Of a stretch of 64,000 bases of DNA, positions 44,481 to 52,999 are shown piece after piece. The notes beneath the pieces are model-generated. The model did no database searches. It had not been told where the DNA came from and worked only from the letters and a program-made list of their open reading frames with translations. Made by a program: the position numbers and the translations under genes. Each line of letters starts with the position of its first letter. Positions within the stretch are counted from its first letter, which is position 1. The stretch comes from RGIG5952 sp045627605 (lineage in GTDB: Bacteria; Verrucomicrobiota; Kiritimatiellia; RFP12; JAAYLN01): the NCBI GenBank assembly GCA_045627605.1, contig JAZQOA010000139.1, positions 66,900-130,899 on the forward strand. The letters are read 5' to 3'.

Positions 44481-45642
44481 GGTTGGAGTCGAATTTGTTT
44501 TTTCCGGTTAGCGCGTCGGACTTCGCCTTCTGGAGCTTGATGCCCAGGCCGACGAGATCCTGCGCCGGTTTCACGAAGCTGTGTGCGCCGTCGCGGCATC
44601 CGATGAGCCCCATGGCCTTTTCGTATTGCCCGCGGGCGGACTCAAGCGACTTGCCGAGATCCTCCATCGCGTTGACGCATTGGTCGGCGCGGGCGAGGAG
44701 CAGCTCCGCCTTCGCGATGATTTCCGCGTGGTTCCTTTCCGCGGAGTCCTGCTGCCAGGCGAGTGAAACGATGCGGAGGTAGGCGAGGAGCGTCAGCGGC
44801 GTCACGATCGCGACGCCGAGGTTATAGGCGTATTCGCCGAGCGCCGGGTCTTCGGCCATGGCGGCGGCGTGCGCCGCTTCGCTCGGGACGAACATGGCGA
44901 CGACGTTGAGGTAGGTTTTCCCGGGGTGGGCCTTGCGGAGCTTTTCGACATAGTTCTTCGCGGACAGTTCGCGAATGTGCTTTTTGACGCTTTCGAGGTG
45001 CGCGGCGAGATGCTTTCTGCGGGTAGCCTCGTCCGTCGCGTTGCAGGCGGCGAGAAAGTCCGTGACGCTGGCCTTGCTGTCGATGACGAGGATGCGTCCC
45101 GCAGGGTCTGTGACCTCGGAGTCGGGGATGCCCGTTTCGCGGGTTCCTTCCTGGAGTACGTAGTCGATCCCCTTGCGGAGGCCGCTTGCCTTGAAAACGC
45201 TGCTGAGCATGGCCTCGCCCCAGAGACCCTGCCGCTTCGTGCTGCCCGAAAGGGCGGCTTCGAGTCCTTCGGCTTTGCGGCCGAGCCTTTCCGCCGAGTC
45301 GCGGACGCCGCTGATTTGCATTTGCATTGCGTCGCCGACCTGCCGGGTTGATTGGACGGCCGCGTTTGCCGCCGTGCGGAGATCGTCCATGGACCGAAGC
45401 AATTCGGCGCGCAGGTTGTCCGCGATGATGGCGACTTCGTTTCGGTTCTGGTCCGAGAGTTCGCGGGTCTTGTCCGCCAGCTCGCTGGAGGCCAGCGCCG
45501 CGAACTGCGCGCGCAGCGCCTCGATGGACTCGCGGGTGGCGCGGTCGCGCTCCCGCGCAATCCGGGCGTTCATGACGAACGCGACGACGGCGGCGGCGGT
45601 CACGAGGCACAGCGCGCATGAAAGGACGATGATGATGGCCAT
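44464..45642 (-). CDS. rmuC: RmuC-family DNA recombination protein
   Basis: The 392-residue protein starts with a membrane anchor (MAIIIVLSCALCLVTAAAVV), continues with a long coiled coil (residues about 30-135), and then the RmuC nuclease-like core: KRQGLWGEAMLSSVFKASGL, RILVIDSKASVTDFLAACNA and YLNVVAMFVPSEAAH. The VIDSKAS segment matches the PD-(D/E)xK-type site. RmuC limits inversions at short repeats. The ATG at 45642 has AGGT about nine bases upstream; 45651 is an alternative. Its 3' end overlaps the GH2 gene by 17 bases. Confidence 0.9.
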   Translation of the reverse strand: MAIIIVLSCALCLVTAAAVVAFVMNARIARERDRATRESIEALRAQFAALASSELADKTRELSDQNRNEVAIIADNLRAELLRSMDDLRTAANAAVQSTRQVGDAMQMQISGVRDSAERLGRKAEGLEAALSGSTKRQGLWGEAMLSSVFKASGLRKGIDYVLQEGTRETGIPDSEVTDPAGRILVIDSKASVTDFLAACNATDEATRRKHLAAHLESVKKHIRELSAKNYVEKLRKAHPGKTYLNVVAMFVPSEAAHAAAMAEDPALGEYAYNLGVAIVTPLTLLAYLRIVSLAWQQDSAERNHAEIIAKAELLLARADQCVNAMEDLGKSLESARGQYEKAMGLIGCRDGAHSFVKPAQDLVGLGIKLQKAKSDALTGKNKFDSNHENDN

Positions 45643-45725
45643 GGAAGTCATACCTAAGTCGTCTCGCTCGTCGAGCGGGAGTAGGGCGGAACTATCCGCC
45701 GTGCGCCAAATGACGCGACAGGACT

Positions 45726-47300
45726 TCAGCAGCGGACGATGTGAACCGTTTTGCCGTCCTGCGCGATGTCTTCGGACGAAATCTTGTCCTCCCATGGCTT
45801 CGTGAGGTCGGAGTCGGCGACGACAAGCCAGCCCTCGGTCTGCCCAAGTCGGTCCATGTAGCGGAGAATCTGCTCGCGGGCCTTCTCGTGCGACTTCTCG
45901 TAAAGTGCCGCCGTCTTCACCTCGACGGCGTACACCGTCCCGCGAAAATGGACGCCGAGATCAAGCCGCCCGCTGCCGAGCGCCATCTCGCGGACGATCT
46001 GCCCGCCTCCGTTGATCACGCGCTGGAGGAACGCCTGCAGCACGAGGTGCGGATACGCCTCGCGGTACTGGAACGGCACCGCGTTCGCGTCGGCGTTCTC
46101 GCGCCAGAACTGCTGGAAAGCCGCCATGAGAGCGTTCATGTCGAGCCCGTCTTCGCGCACCCACGGGTTCTCGGGACGCTTCACCAGGATCACGTCCTGC
46201 GTCATGCGCGTCATGTAGCGGACAATTGTCTCCGAATAGATCGGGTTCGCCGGCGAGAGGACGCCCGCCGTCTTCTTGAGGAGCCCCAGGTCGAGGCAGT
46301 AGCTGACGCCATCCTCGGTGCCGTCGGCCGACAGCATCCCGCCCAGCATCACGGGCTCGACGACGCGCCGAACACGCGGCTCCTCCAGCTTCTCCATCAT
46401 CGAATCGAGATGCGTGCCCTGCTCCCGGATGATCTTCTCCTTCGCCTCGTCCATGTCCGCCGCGGTAATCGGCTGCGAATAGTCTTCATGGTGGATTTTC
46501 TCCACGCACCAGCGCGCGAGCGCGTTGACGAGATACGGCTGGCCGCCCGACAGGCGATACGCCTCGGCGAGCGCGCCCTCCTCGAAGACCTGCCCCGTCT
46601 CGGCCGTGTGCTGCGCGTAGAGCGCGCGCATCTCCTCCTCGGAAAAGAGACGCATTGTCAGCACAGAGGTAATCACGTTGAAGGGACTCGCCTGGCCGAC
46701 GGACTCCCCGTCGGGACGGATCCTCATCTTGTAGTCCTTGATGTTCCTGAGTCCTGCCAATGCAATCGACGCCGGGAACGGTATCTCCTCGCGGTTGGCG
46801 TAGCCGTTGCGGAGCTGCCGCAGGAATGCGACGAGCGGATCGAAGCACATGCAGTCCGCCTCGTCGAAGAAGAGGACAAGCGGCTTGCCGCATTTCACCG
46901 CAATCGCCGACAGGAAAGTCATCACGCCCTTTGCCGCGTCGTCGGACGGAGAGGACGCCTTGCGCATTGCGTCAAATTCATCGGCGAACGCCGCCAACGC
47001 TGGCACGATGCGCATGGCCTCGCAGATGAGCGAGATGGCCATCGGCATCGCCGACTCGACTTTCGTCACGTTCTGCAGCGCCTCCAGCGAGCAGTACATC
47101 GCCACGCGCTCGCCGGAGCCGTTGATGTCGCGGACGAGTTGCTTCAGGGCCGTCGTCTTGCCGCTCTGGCGCGGCGCATGGAGGACGAAATAGAGTTCTC
47201 GGCGGACAAACCCCATGACCTCCGGCAGCCGTTCGGTCGCCGGCAGCATGTAATGTTTGGCCGCCACGCACGGCCCCGCGATGTTGAAGAAGCGCTCCAT
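45726..47300 (-). CDS. AAA ATPase with C-terminal PD-(D/E)xK-like domain
   Basis: The 524-residue protein has Walker A APRQSGKTT (42-50), Walker B LVLFFDEAD (Asp146-Glu147), and a winged-helix-like lid (LSGGQPYLVNALARW). Its C-terminal domain has the nuclease-like signature GRLDLGVHFRGTVYAVEVKT. This belongs to the AAA_34/DUF1703-like ATPases abundant in Bacteroidota and PVC genomes, of unclear function; defence or mobile-element roles are often proposed. The ATG lies 7-8 bases from the -10 box, so the mRNA would be leaderless. Not part of the rtc operon: it has its own promoter 90 bases beyond the rtcB stop. Confidence 0.8.
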   Translation of the reverse strand: MERFFNIAGPCVAAKHYMLPATERLPEVMGFVRRELYFVLHAPRQSGKTTALKQLVRDINGSGERVAMYCSLEALQNVTKVESAMPMAISLICEAMRIVPALAAFADEFDAMRKASSPSDDAAKGVMTFLSAIAVKCGKPLVLFFDEADCMCFDPLVAFLRQLRNGYANREEIPFPASIALAGLRNIKDYKMRIRPDGESVGQASPFNVITSVLTMRLFSEEEMRALYAQHTAETGQVFEEGALAEAYRLSGGQPYLVNALARWCVEKIHHEDYSQPITAADMDEAKEKIIREQGTHLDSMMEKLEEPRVRRVVEPVMLGGMLSADGTEDGVSYCLDLGLLKKTAGVLSPANPIYSETIVRYMTRMTQDVILVKRPENPWVREDGLDMNALMAAFQQFWRENADANAVPFQYREAYPHLVLQAFLQRVINGGGQIVREMALGSGRLDLGVHFRGTVYAVEVKTAALYEKSHEKAREQILRYMDRLGQTEGWLVVADSDLTKPWEDKISSEDIAQDGKTVHIVRC

Positions 47301-47307
47301 GGCGAAT

Positions 47308-47313
47308 ATTATA
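47308..47313 (-). promoter_or_regulatory. Extended -10 promoter giving a leaderless mRNA
   Basis: Minus-strand TGTGG-TATAAT, eight bases before the ATG at 47300. Initiation seven bases past the -10 falls at the start codon. Confidence 0.6.
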
Positions 47314-47402
47314 CCACAAACCGCTCCGGCCTGGCCTGGCGACCGGCATGAAAGGGGAAGCCCGTTGGACGGACAAGCGCCATCAGCTTTAAAAAACCGC
47401 GG

Positions 47403-48638
47403 CTATCCCTTAAGGCTCGCCAGAGGGACGAGACGGACAAGCGGTTCCACGAGGTCGCGCTCGGAGGCGATCACGTCTTCGATGTCCTTGTAGGCCTGCG
47501 GTGCTTCGGAGAGGTCGAGCTTGCCCTTGGCCTTCCCAAAACCCTTGTACTTGTGCCAGCGTTCGCAGACGATCCCGTCCATCGCCTGGTCGCATTCCTC
47601 GACCGTGAGGTTGCTCGAAGCCGCGATACGGCTCATCTTCCGTCCCGCGCCATGCGAACAGCTCATGAACGACATCGGGTTGCCCAGGCCGCGCACAATG
47701 TACGAGGCCGTCCCCATCGAGCCGGGAATAATCCCGATTTCATCGGGCTTCGCCGAGGTTGCGCCCTTGCGGTGGACGCAGACCTTCTTGCCGAAATGCT
47801 CCTCGAAGGCCGCGTAGTTGTGGTGGATGTCGATGGTGCGGATGAAGTTGACCTCCGGCACGAACTCGGCCAGAGTCTCCTTCATCGCCTCCATCATGCG
47901 CCGGCGGTTTTCCTTCGCGTAACGCAGGGCGAAGAGCATGTCCGTGAAGTAATGGTGCCCGTCGGCTTCCTCAATCGGCAGAAATGCCAGGTCCTTGTCG
48001 GGCAGCGGCACGCGGAAGCGTGTGCACAGGCGCTCGGCAATCCGGTGGTAGTGCTCTTCGATGCGCTTGCCGAGATTCCGCGACCCGGAATGAATCATCA
48101 GCCAGACCTTGGAGCCGCCTTCCGGGTCGCCCGCCGCTTCCAGCGCCGTCGTCTTCTGCAGCTCGATGAAATGGTTGCCGCCGCCCAGCGTCCCCAGGTT
48201 TTTGCGGTCGAGCTTCGACGGCCACAGATCGGAACGCATCCCGTTGTTCGCGGTGTATTCCTCAAATCCATCCCAGTTCTGCGTTTCGGCATGCGACTCG
48301 CCTTCGCCGACGGGAATCCGCGTCTTCAGCTTTTCCTGAAAGGCGCGGCGGAAGGACATCTCCGCGAAACGCTCCGCCGGAATGTCCGTCTCGGTCGCGA
48401 TCATCCCGCAGCCGATGTCGACGCCGACTGCCGCCGGAATCACCGCGTTCTCCGCCGCAATGACCCCGCCGATCGGCATGCCGTATCCCTGATGCGCGTC
48501 CGGCATCAGCGCCACATGACCGACCAGCGCCGGATGATGCGCCAGGTTGACGGCCTGCTTCACCGCGCCCTCTTCACAGTTCTCGCACCAGCTCTTCACG
48601 GGGATTGAATACCCCTCCTCGAACTTCTCCCACTTCAT
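47403..48638 (-). CDS. rtcB: RNA-splicing ligase RtcB
   Basis: The 411-residue GTP- and Mn-dependent ligase joins RNA 2',3'-cyclic-phosphate (via 3'-phosphate) and 5'-OH ends. All core motifs are present: ALMPDAHQGYGMPIGGV, VGVDIGCGMIA (metal Cys), LGTLGGGNHFIEL, IHSGSRNLGKRI, IDIHHNYAAFEEHFG, VHRKGATSA, IPGSMGTASYIVRG and SCSHGAGRKMSR with the guanylylated His. It belongs to the shorter RtcB type found in rtcR-controlled operons. It follows rtcA after 14 bases. It presumably repairs RNA cut by stress-activated endonucleases. Confidence 0.97.
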   Translation of the reverse strand: MKWEKFEEGYSIPVKSWCENCEEGAVKQAVNLAHHPALVGHVALMPDAHQGYGMPIGGVIAAENAVIPAAVGVDIGCGMIATETDIPAERFAEMSFRRAFQEKLKTRIPVGEGESHAETQNWDGFEEYTANNGMRSDLWPSKLDRKNLGTLGGGNHFIELQKTTALEAAGDPEGGSKVWLMIHSGSRNLGKRIEEHYHRIAERLCTRFRVPLPDKDLAFLPIEEADGHHYFTDMLFALRYAKENRRRMMEAMKETLAEFVPEVNFIRTIDIHHNYAAFEEHFGKKVCVHRKGATSAKPDEIGIIPGSMGTASYIVRGLGNPMSFMSCSHGAGRKMSRIAASSNLTVEECDQAMDGIVCERWHKYKGFGKAKGKLDLSEAPQAYKDIEDVIASERDLVEPLVRLVPLASLKG

Positions 48639-48652
48639 GTTGTTTCTCCTTG

Positions 48653-49654
48653 CTAATTGTAAAACTTCCCAATCACATCCTGGTTCGTCTTGTAATGCTG
48701 CGTTTCCTTCTGCAGGACGAGCTTCCAGTTTAGGCCATCCTCGTCGTTATATCCGGAAAAGAGACTGAGCGGCACGAGCAGCTGGTCCGCCAAATGCTTT
48801 TCGCAGGCCTTGCCCGCCGACAGAAATTCGCGGACATTTGAAACGACCTCGTTTCCAACGGCCCGACGCGACCTGGCGTAGGTCCCGATGCCTGAAAAGA
48901 CCACAGAGCCCTTCTCGTAGTCAAGCTGCGCGTAGCAGTAGTTGCCCGGGCCGGATGACGCGACTTCGCGCACCTCCGGCTTCAGCTTGAGGTTCGCCAG
49001 TTTGTTGGCGATGATGTAGACCTCGTCCTCGGCGATCGGGACGGGCAAATTCGACACAACGCCGACGGCCTTTCCGCCTTTGTAGGCCCCGAGATCCGTC
49101 AGTTCAAAGCGACGGCCCATCAACGCCGGGTCGAAGGGCTGGATTTTCAGCCGGATGACTCCGCCAGCAGCAGGGTAAAAGCCGTAGCTCGCCAGTTCGG
49201 CCTCGACATGCGCCCCCATCCGGTGGAGTTGCGGCAGATAGGTCTCGGTAAAAAACTCCCAGACGGGTGCGTAGGGCACATGCGTGCCGCCGGTAATCGT
49301 GACCGTCGAAAGACCATCCGCTTTCAGCAAAACGGGAATCACCGTCTGCGCGACGAGGATGACGCTTCCCGCGGTTCCGACATCAAAGCGGTAGTCCCCG
49401 CCTTTGATTGCGCCCGGTACGAACTCGAGTTCCGTCGACCCGGCATCCGCACCGGAAATCTTTGCCGAGCAAATTTGGGCAACGGCCTTCACGCAGGTCA
49501 GATGCTGGTGCTTCAGTCCCGGCGTTGAACGCTTTGCACGGATCTTTTCGATCTTCAGTTCCGTGCCGTAAATCGCGCTCAGCGACAGCGAAGTCCGTAG
49601 CATCTGGCCGCCACCTTCGCCCTGCGATCCGTCTATGACAACATAATCCTTCAT
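48653..49654 (-). CDS. rtcA: RNA 3'-terminal phosphate cyclase
   Basis: The 333-residue ATP-dependent enzyme converts RNA 3'-phosphate ends to 2',3'-cyclic phosphates through an adenylated histidine. Landmarks are IDGSQGEGGGQMLRTSLSLS, IRAKRSTPGLKHQHLTCVKA, TAGSVILVAQTVIPVLL, GGTHVPYAPVWEFFTETYLP and HLADQLLVPLSLFSG, the last containing the His that accepts AMP. Length is standard. It lies between the small coiled-coil gene (after a 251-base structured spacer) and rtcB, downstream of the sigma-54 promoter. Confidence 0.96.
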   Translation of the reverse strand: MKDYVVIDGSQGEGGGQMLRTSLSLSAIYGTELKIEKIRAKRSTPGLKHQHLTCVKAVAQICSAKISGADAGSTELEFVPGAIKGGDYRFDVGTAGSVILVAQTVIPVLLKADGLSTVTITGGTHVPYAPVWEFFTETYLPQLHRMGAHVEAELASYGFYPAAGGVIRLKIQPFDPALMGRRFELTDLGAYKGGKAVGVVSNLPVPIAEDEVYIIANKLANLKLKPEVREVASSGPGNYCYAQLDYEKGSVVFSGIGTYARSRRAVGNEVVSNVREFLSAGKACEKHLADQLLVPLSLFSGYNDEDGLNWKLVLQKETQHYKTNQDVIGKFYN

Positions 49655-49679
49655 TTCAAATCCGTTCCGTTTAAAAATT

Positions 49680-49733
49680 CCCCGGGCGGGGCCCTCTCTG
49701 CGGCCCGTTGCCGCATCCCGCCCCGCCCGGGGC
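49680..49733 (-). ncRNA. Strong nested hairpin upstream of rtcA (terminator/structured RNA)
   Basis: On the minus strand CCCCGGGCGGGGC pairs with GCCCCGCCCGGGG. The loop holds a second hairpin (TGCGGC/GCCGCA), and AATTTTT follows. It could be an attenuator separating the first gene from rtcA, or the 3' end of a small RNA starting near 49905. Confidence 0.5.
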
Positions 49734-49905
49734 GAAAAGTCCGATCAGGAACGCGAATAAGGTTTAAAGATTCAGGCTTGCGATTTACGGGCTAAGCTCT
49801 TAACCGTTAAGGTTTTTGGCGATAACGCCCGGTCTCAATGCCGTTTTCTTTAGGCGGGAAGGCGAACCTTCCCGCAGGGTGCGTCCCTTAATCAGGCTTT
49901 TCCGT
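49734..49905 (-). other. Intercistronic region with UUCG hairpin
   Basis: It includes GCGGGAAGG-TTCG-CCTTCCCGC (49855-49876), a nine-base-pair stem, plus AT-rich stretches. No ORF is supported. RNA-repair operons in other bacteria carry Y-RNA or tRNA-like RNAs at such positions; I cannot show that here. Confidence 0.4.
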
Positions 49906-50370
49906 TTAATCGTCCATTTCGATTTCCACCTTCGTCGATGCGTTAAATTCATCGAGGGCGTCCTGCAGTTCGTCAGCCCGCTTCTGAAGCTTCTTAAGTT
50001 CTTCGAGAAGATCGGCCTTCTTGATGACCGCGTCATACTCTTCGGTCACAATGCCGCCGTAATTGGCCTGCTTAAAGACACCCTCACGCGTCTCAAGACC
50101 GTTCAACCAGGCGATCTCGGCCTTCATCTCGTCGAGTTCCACGATTTTTGCGACAATCGGCTTGTTCGCGGCGGCGATGGCGGCTTTCACATCCACAAGC
50201 CGCTGCTTAAGAACTTTCGCCACCTCGAACGACGCCTGGACGTCGATACCGCGCGGCACATTCTTTTCGCGGGAATTCTCCTTCCCGATCAGCGCACGAA
50301 TCTGGGCCAGACGGCCGGCGAGACGGTTCTTTTCTTTCAAGGCCCTTGCGATGGTGACGTTCTTTTTCAT
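49906..50370 (-). CDS. Small coiled-coil protein, DIP1984/DUF6847-like
   Basis: The 154-residue helical protein (MKKNVTIARALKEKNRLAGR ... DEMKAEIAWLNGLETREGVF ... DALDEF) has the helix pattern and the xxWLNGLxTREG segment of the DIP1984/septicolysin-like group. I am only moderately sure of that assignment. It has a good ribosome site (AAGGAG, eight bases) and starts about 15 nt from the predicted sigma-54 transcription start, so it is the first gene of the RtcR regulon. Small helical proteins of unknown function are often found with rtcBA in RtcR-controlled operons. A role in RNA binding or in sensing damaged RNA is guesswork. Confidence 0.55.
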   Translation of the reverse strand: MKKNVTIARALKEKNRLAGRLAQIRALIGKENSREKNVPRGIDVQASFEVAKVLKQRLVDVKAAIAAANKPIVAKIVELDEMKAEIAWLNGLETREGVFKQANYGGIVTEEYDAVIKKADLLEELKKLQKRADELQDALDEFNASTKVEIEMDD

Positions 50371-50395
50371 TGCTTTTTCTCCTTGCGTAATATTT

Positions 50396-50411
50396 AGCAG
50401 ATGATGTGCCA
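50396..50411 (-). promoter_or_regulatory. Sigma-54 promoter of the RNA-repair operon
   Basis: Minus strand TGGCAC-ATCAT-CTGCT matches the -24/-12 consensus TGGCAC-N5-TTGCW with one mismatch. Its start point is about 15 nt before the ATG at 50370. The 120-base AT-rich spacer to rtcR can hold activator sites. Confidence 0.88.
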
Positions 50412-50521
50412 AGGTTTGTGCGCTATTTTTACATGTTGTTGAGTTTCAGCGTAATGTAGCTTGAAAATTATTTTTTTAAAAAGTTTAGGCTCTATTTGTG
50501 GTATAAAAAATTATAGTTTGA

Positions 50522-50527
50522 TATAAT
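50522..50527 (+). promoter_or_regulatory. rtcR promoter (-10)
   Basis: TTTGA-TATAAT eight bases before the ATG at 50535, with no Shine-Dalgarno, implying a leaderless transcript. A second possible -10 (TGTGG-TATAAA, 50502-50507) would give a 20-nt leader. Confidence 0.5.
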
Positions 50528-50534
50528 TTGATAT

Positions 50535-52142
50535 ATGAAAACCGTGGCAGTTTCAATCTTCGGAAACGTTTTGGACATGCGAGGAGGAAGAAAGGCGTCG
50601 AGATGGGATGTCTGGCGTCCCAATGTCGGGCTCGTCCAGCAGGACGACCTGCGCATCGACGAGCTTCATCTCGTTTGCGCCCCGATGCACGGGCGGTTGG
50701 TCGAGCAATTGAAGGCCGACATCGGACAGGTTTCGCCTGAGACAACCGTTGCCATTGACTTCATCGACCTGAAAGACCCCTGGGATTTCGAAGAAGTTTA
50801 CGGCAAGTTCTACGACTATGCGCAGGGAAAGTGCTTCCACGAGGAGCAGACGCAATACTACGTCCACATCACGACGGGGTCGCACGTCGAGCAGATCTGC
50901 CTCTTTCTGCTCGCCGAGTCGCGGCACCTGCCGGGGAAGCTCCTGCAGACGTCGCCTGGCAGGGGGCGCGCCCAGGGCGATCCCAGGGGGACGGTCGGCG
51001 TCATCGACCTGGATCTTTCGCGCTACGACAAGCTGGCCGAGCGCTTCGAGGTGAGGCGCAGGGGCGACTTGTCGTTCCTGAAGTGCGGCATCGAGACGCG
51101 GAACGCCGCGTTCAACAAGCTGATAGAGACGATCGAGCGCGTGGCGACACGGTCTTCGGCCCCCATTCTCCTCACGGGCGAGACGGGCGTCGGCAAAAGC
51201 ATGCTCGCCCGGCAAATCTACCTGCTGAAGAAACAGACGGGGAAAGTCAAGGGAAAATTCGTCGCCGTGAACTGCGCCACGCTCGACGGCGACACGGCGA
51301 AGTCGGCGCTTTTCGGCCATGCCAGGGGGGCGTTCACCGGCGCGGCGGCTGCGCACGACGGCTTCCTCAAGGAGGCTGACGGCGGCATCTTGTTCCTGGA
51401 TGAAGTCGGGGAACTGCCGACCGAGGCGCAGGCCATGCTCCTCAAGGCCATCGAGGAGAAGATGTTCCGTCCGTTGGGCGCGGCCGGCGACGAGCATAGC
51501 GACTTCCAGCTCATTTGCGGCACCAACCGCGATCTTGGCCTTGAAGTTGAAAGGGGAAGGTTTCGCGCCGACTTGCTCGCCCGCATCGACCTCTGGAGCT
51601 TCCGTTTGCCCGGGCTTGCCGAGCGGCGCGAAGACATCGAGCCAAATCTCGACTACGAGCTGGCCGGTTTCGCGCAGCGCACGGGGAGGTTCGTCTCCTT
51701 CAACAAGGAGGCGCGCGAGAAGTTCCTGGGCTTTGCGCTTGCGCCGGAGACCCGCTGGCCCGGCAATTTCCGCGACCTTGACGCCATGGTCATGCGGATG
51801 GCGACGCTTGCCGATGGCGGACGCATCACGGCAGATCTCGTCGGGGAGGAAATCGTGCGCGGCGCCCGTCGTTGCGCCGCCTCGCGGCAGACGGCCTACC
51901 GGAAGGGCGTCGACTTGGCGGATCTTCTGGGCGCCGATTGCGGGAGCCGCTACGACTCGTTTGAGTTGGCTCAGCTTTCGCATGTCGTTGCCGTCTGCCG
52001 GGAGTCTGGCTCGGCGGCGTCCGCAGCGAAAAAGCTCTATGCCGTGTCGCGCCTCGGCAAAAAATCGTCGAACGATTCCGACCGCCTGCTGAAATACCTC
52101 GCCCGTTTCGGACTGAAGTTTGGAGATGTCGCCGCGAAGTGA
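50535..52142 (+). CDS. rtcR: Sigma-54-dependent regulator RtcR
   Basis: The 535-residue protein has an N-terminal CARF-type ligand domain (1-180; VAVSIFGNVLDMRGG, YVHITTGSHVEQICLFLLAE), which in RtcR senses RNA ends or cyclic-phosphate products. It is followed by an AAA+ domain with Walker A GETGVGKS (215-222), the sigma-54 loop GAFTGA (265-270) and Walker B ILFLDE (285-290), an arginine-containing sensor region (RFRADLLARIDLWSFRLPGL), and a C-terminal helix-turn-helix. It diverges from the operon it should activate; the sigma-54 promoter at 50396-50411 lies in between. E. coli RtcR has almost the same length. Confidence 0.95.
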   Translation: MKTVAVSIFGNVLDMRGGRKASRWDVWRPNVGLVQQDDLRIDELHLVCAPMHGRLVEQLKADIGQVSPETTVAIDFIDLKDPWDFEEVYGKFYDYAQGKCFHEEQTQYYVHITTGSHVEQICLFLLAESRHLPGKLLQTSPGRGRAQGDPRGTVGVIDLDLSRYDKLAERFEVRRRGDLSFLKCGIETRNAAFNKLIETIERVATRSSAPILLTGETGVGKSMLARQIYLLKKQTGKVKGKFVAVNCATLDGDTAKSALFGHARGAFTGAAAAHDGFLKEADGGILFLDEVGELPTEAQAMLLKAIEEKMFRPLGAAGDEHSDFQLICGTNRDLGLEVERGRFRADLLARIDLWSFRLPGLAERREDIEPNLDYELAGFAQRTGRFVSFNKEAREKFLGFALAPETRWPGNFRDLDAMVMRMATLADGGRITADLVGEEIVRGARRCAASRQTAYRKGVDLADLLGADCGSRYDSFELAQLSHVVAVCRESGSAASAAKKLYAVSRLGKKSSNDSDRLLKYLARFGLKFGDVAAK

Positions 52143-52166
52143 GGTGTTTTTGCGCCTCCGCAATGG

Positions 52167-52172
52167 TATAAT
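52167..52172 (+). promoter_or_regulatory. Extended -10 promoter of the polysaccharide cluster
   Basis: CAATGG-TATAAT-TAAG, about 50 bases before the ATG at 52224, directly after rtcR. Confidence 0.55.
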
Positions 52173-52223
52173 TAAGAATAGTGCAACGGCGGATGCGTCC
52201 GCCACCAACAGCAGGAGTTTGAA

Positions 52224-52994
52224 ATGATTCTTCCGTCAATTGGCGATTCCAGTGAAAAACCGCTCGACAGGCTTGTTGAAGATGGCGGCTTCACCTCGAT
52301 CTTCCGCACGATCGGGTGCGTTGGCGACAGCCTTTCCTCCGGCGAGTTCCAGCTCATGGGCGATGATGGCAAATGGCGCTACCACGACAAGTTCGACTAC
52401 TCGTGGGGGCAGTTCATCGCCCGCACGACCGGCGCGAAGGTCTACAACTTCTCGTCGGGCGGCATGACAGCCAAGTGGTACATTCCCTTCGCCGAGGAGA
52501 TGGGCTATTGGGATGCCGCGAAGAAATGCCAGGCCTACATCATCGCGCTCGGCGTCAACGACCTTTGCAACTGCCGCCAGGAGCCGGGCTCCGTCGCGGA
52601 CGTCGACATTGAAAACCCGGACAACAACCCCGACACTTTCGCGGGGCATTACGCGGAGATCATCGCCCGCTACCGCAGGATCCAGAAGGATCCCTTTTTC
52701 TTCCTCATGACGATGCCCAGGAGCTATCCGCACGACGAGGTCAAGGCTGGCTACCAGAAGATCCACCATGACCTCTTGCACGACTTCGCCAAGATCGTGC
52801 CCCGCGCCTATCTCATCGACTTCTACGAGTACGCGCCGGAATACGACGACGCCTTCAAGGCGGCCTACTACCTCAACGGCCATATGACGCCCTGCGGCTA
52901 CGCGCTGACGGCAAAGATGGTCATGAGCTACATCGACTACATCGTCCGCCACGACATCCACGCCTTCGACCTTGTCGGCATGATGGACAGGTAG
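52224..52994 (+). CDS. SGNH/GDSL hydrolase
   Basis: The 256-residue protein has the block I motif TIGCVGDSLSSGEF (catalytic Ser), VYNFSSGGMTAKW, block III ALGVNDLCNC (Asn), and a C-terminal NGHMTPCGYALTAKM with the catalytic histidine. No signal peptide. These enzymes remove acyl or acetyl groups from carbohydrates, and the position at the head of a GH5-lyase-GH127 cluster fits a carbohydrate esterase. CAGGAG is seven bases before the ATG. The next gene starts five bases after its stop. Confidence 0.8.
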   Translation: MILPSIGDSSEKPLDRLVEDGGFTSIFRTIGCVGDSLSSGEFQLMGDDGKWRYHDKFDYSWGQFIARTTGAKVYNFSSGGMTAKWYIPFAEEMGYWDAAKKCQAYIIALGVNDLCNCRQEPGSVADVDIENPDNNPDTFAGHYAEIIARYRRIQKDPFFFLMTMPRSYPHDEVKAGYQKIHHDLLHDFAKIVPRAYLIDFYEYAPEYDDAFKAAYYLNGHMTPCGYALTAKMVMSYIDYIVRHDIHAFDLVGMMDR

Positions 52995-52999
52995 ACACC

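Noticed and set aside
49850..49880. tRNA-like T-arm (GGTTCG) in the rtc spacer
   Set aside because: The stem is a plain nine-base-pair hairpin with a four-base loop; no acceptor or anticodon arms can be drawn around it.
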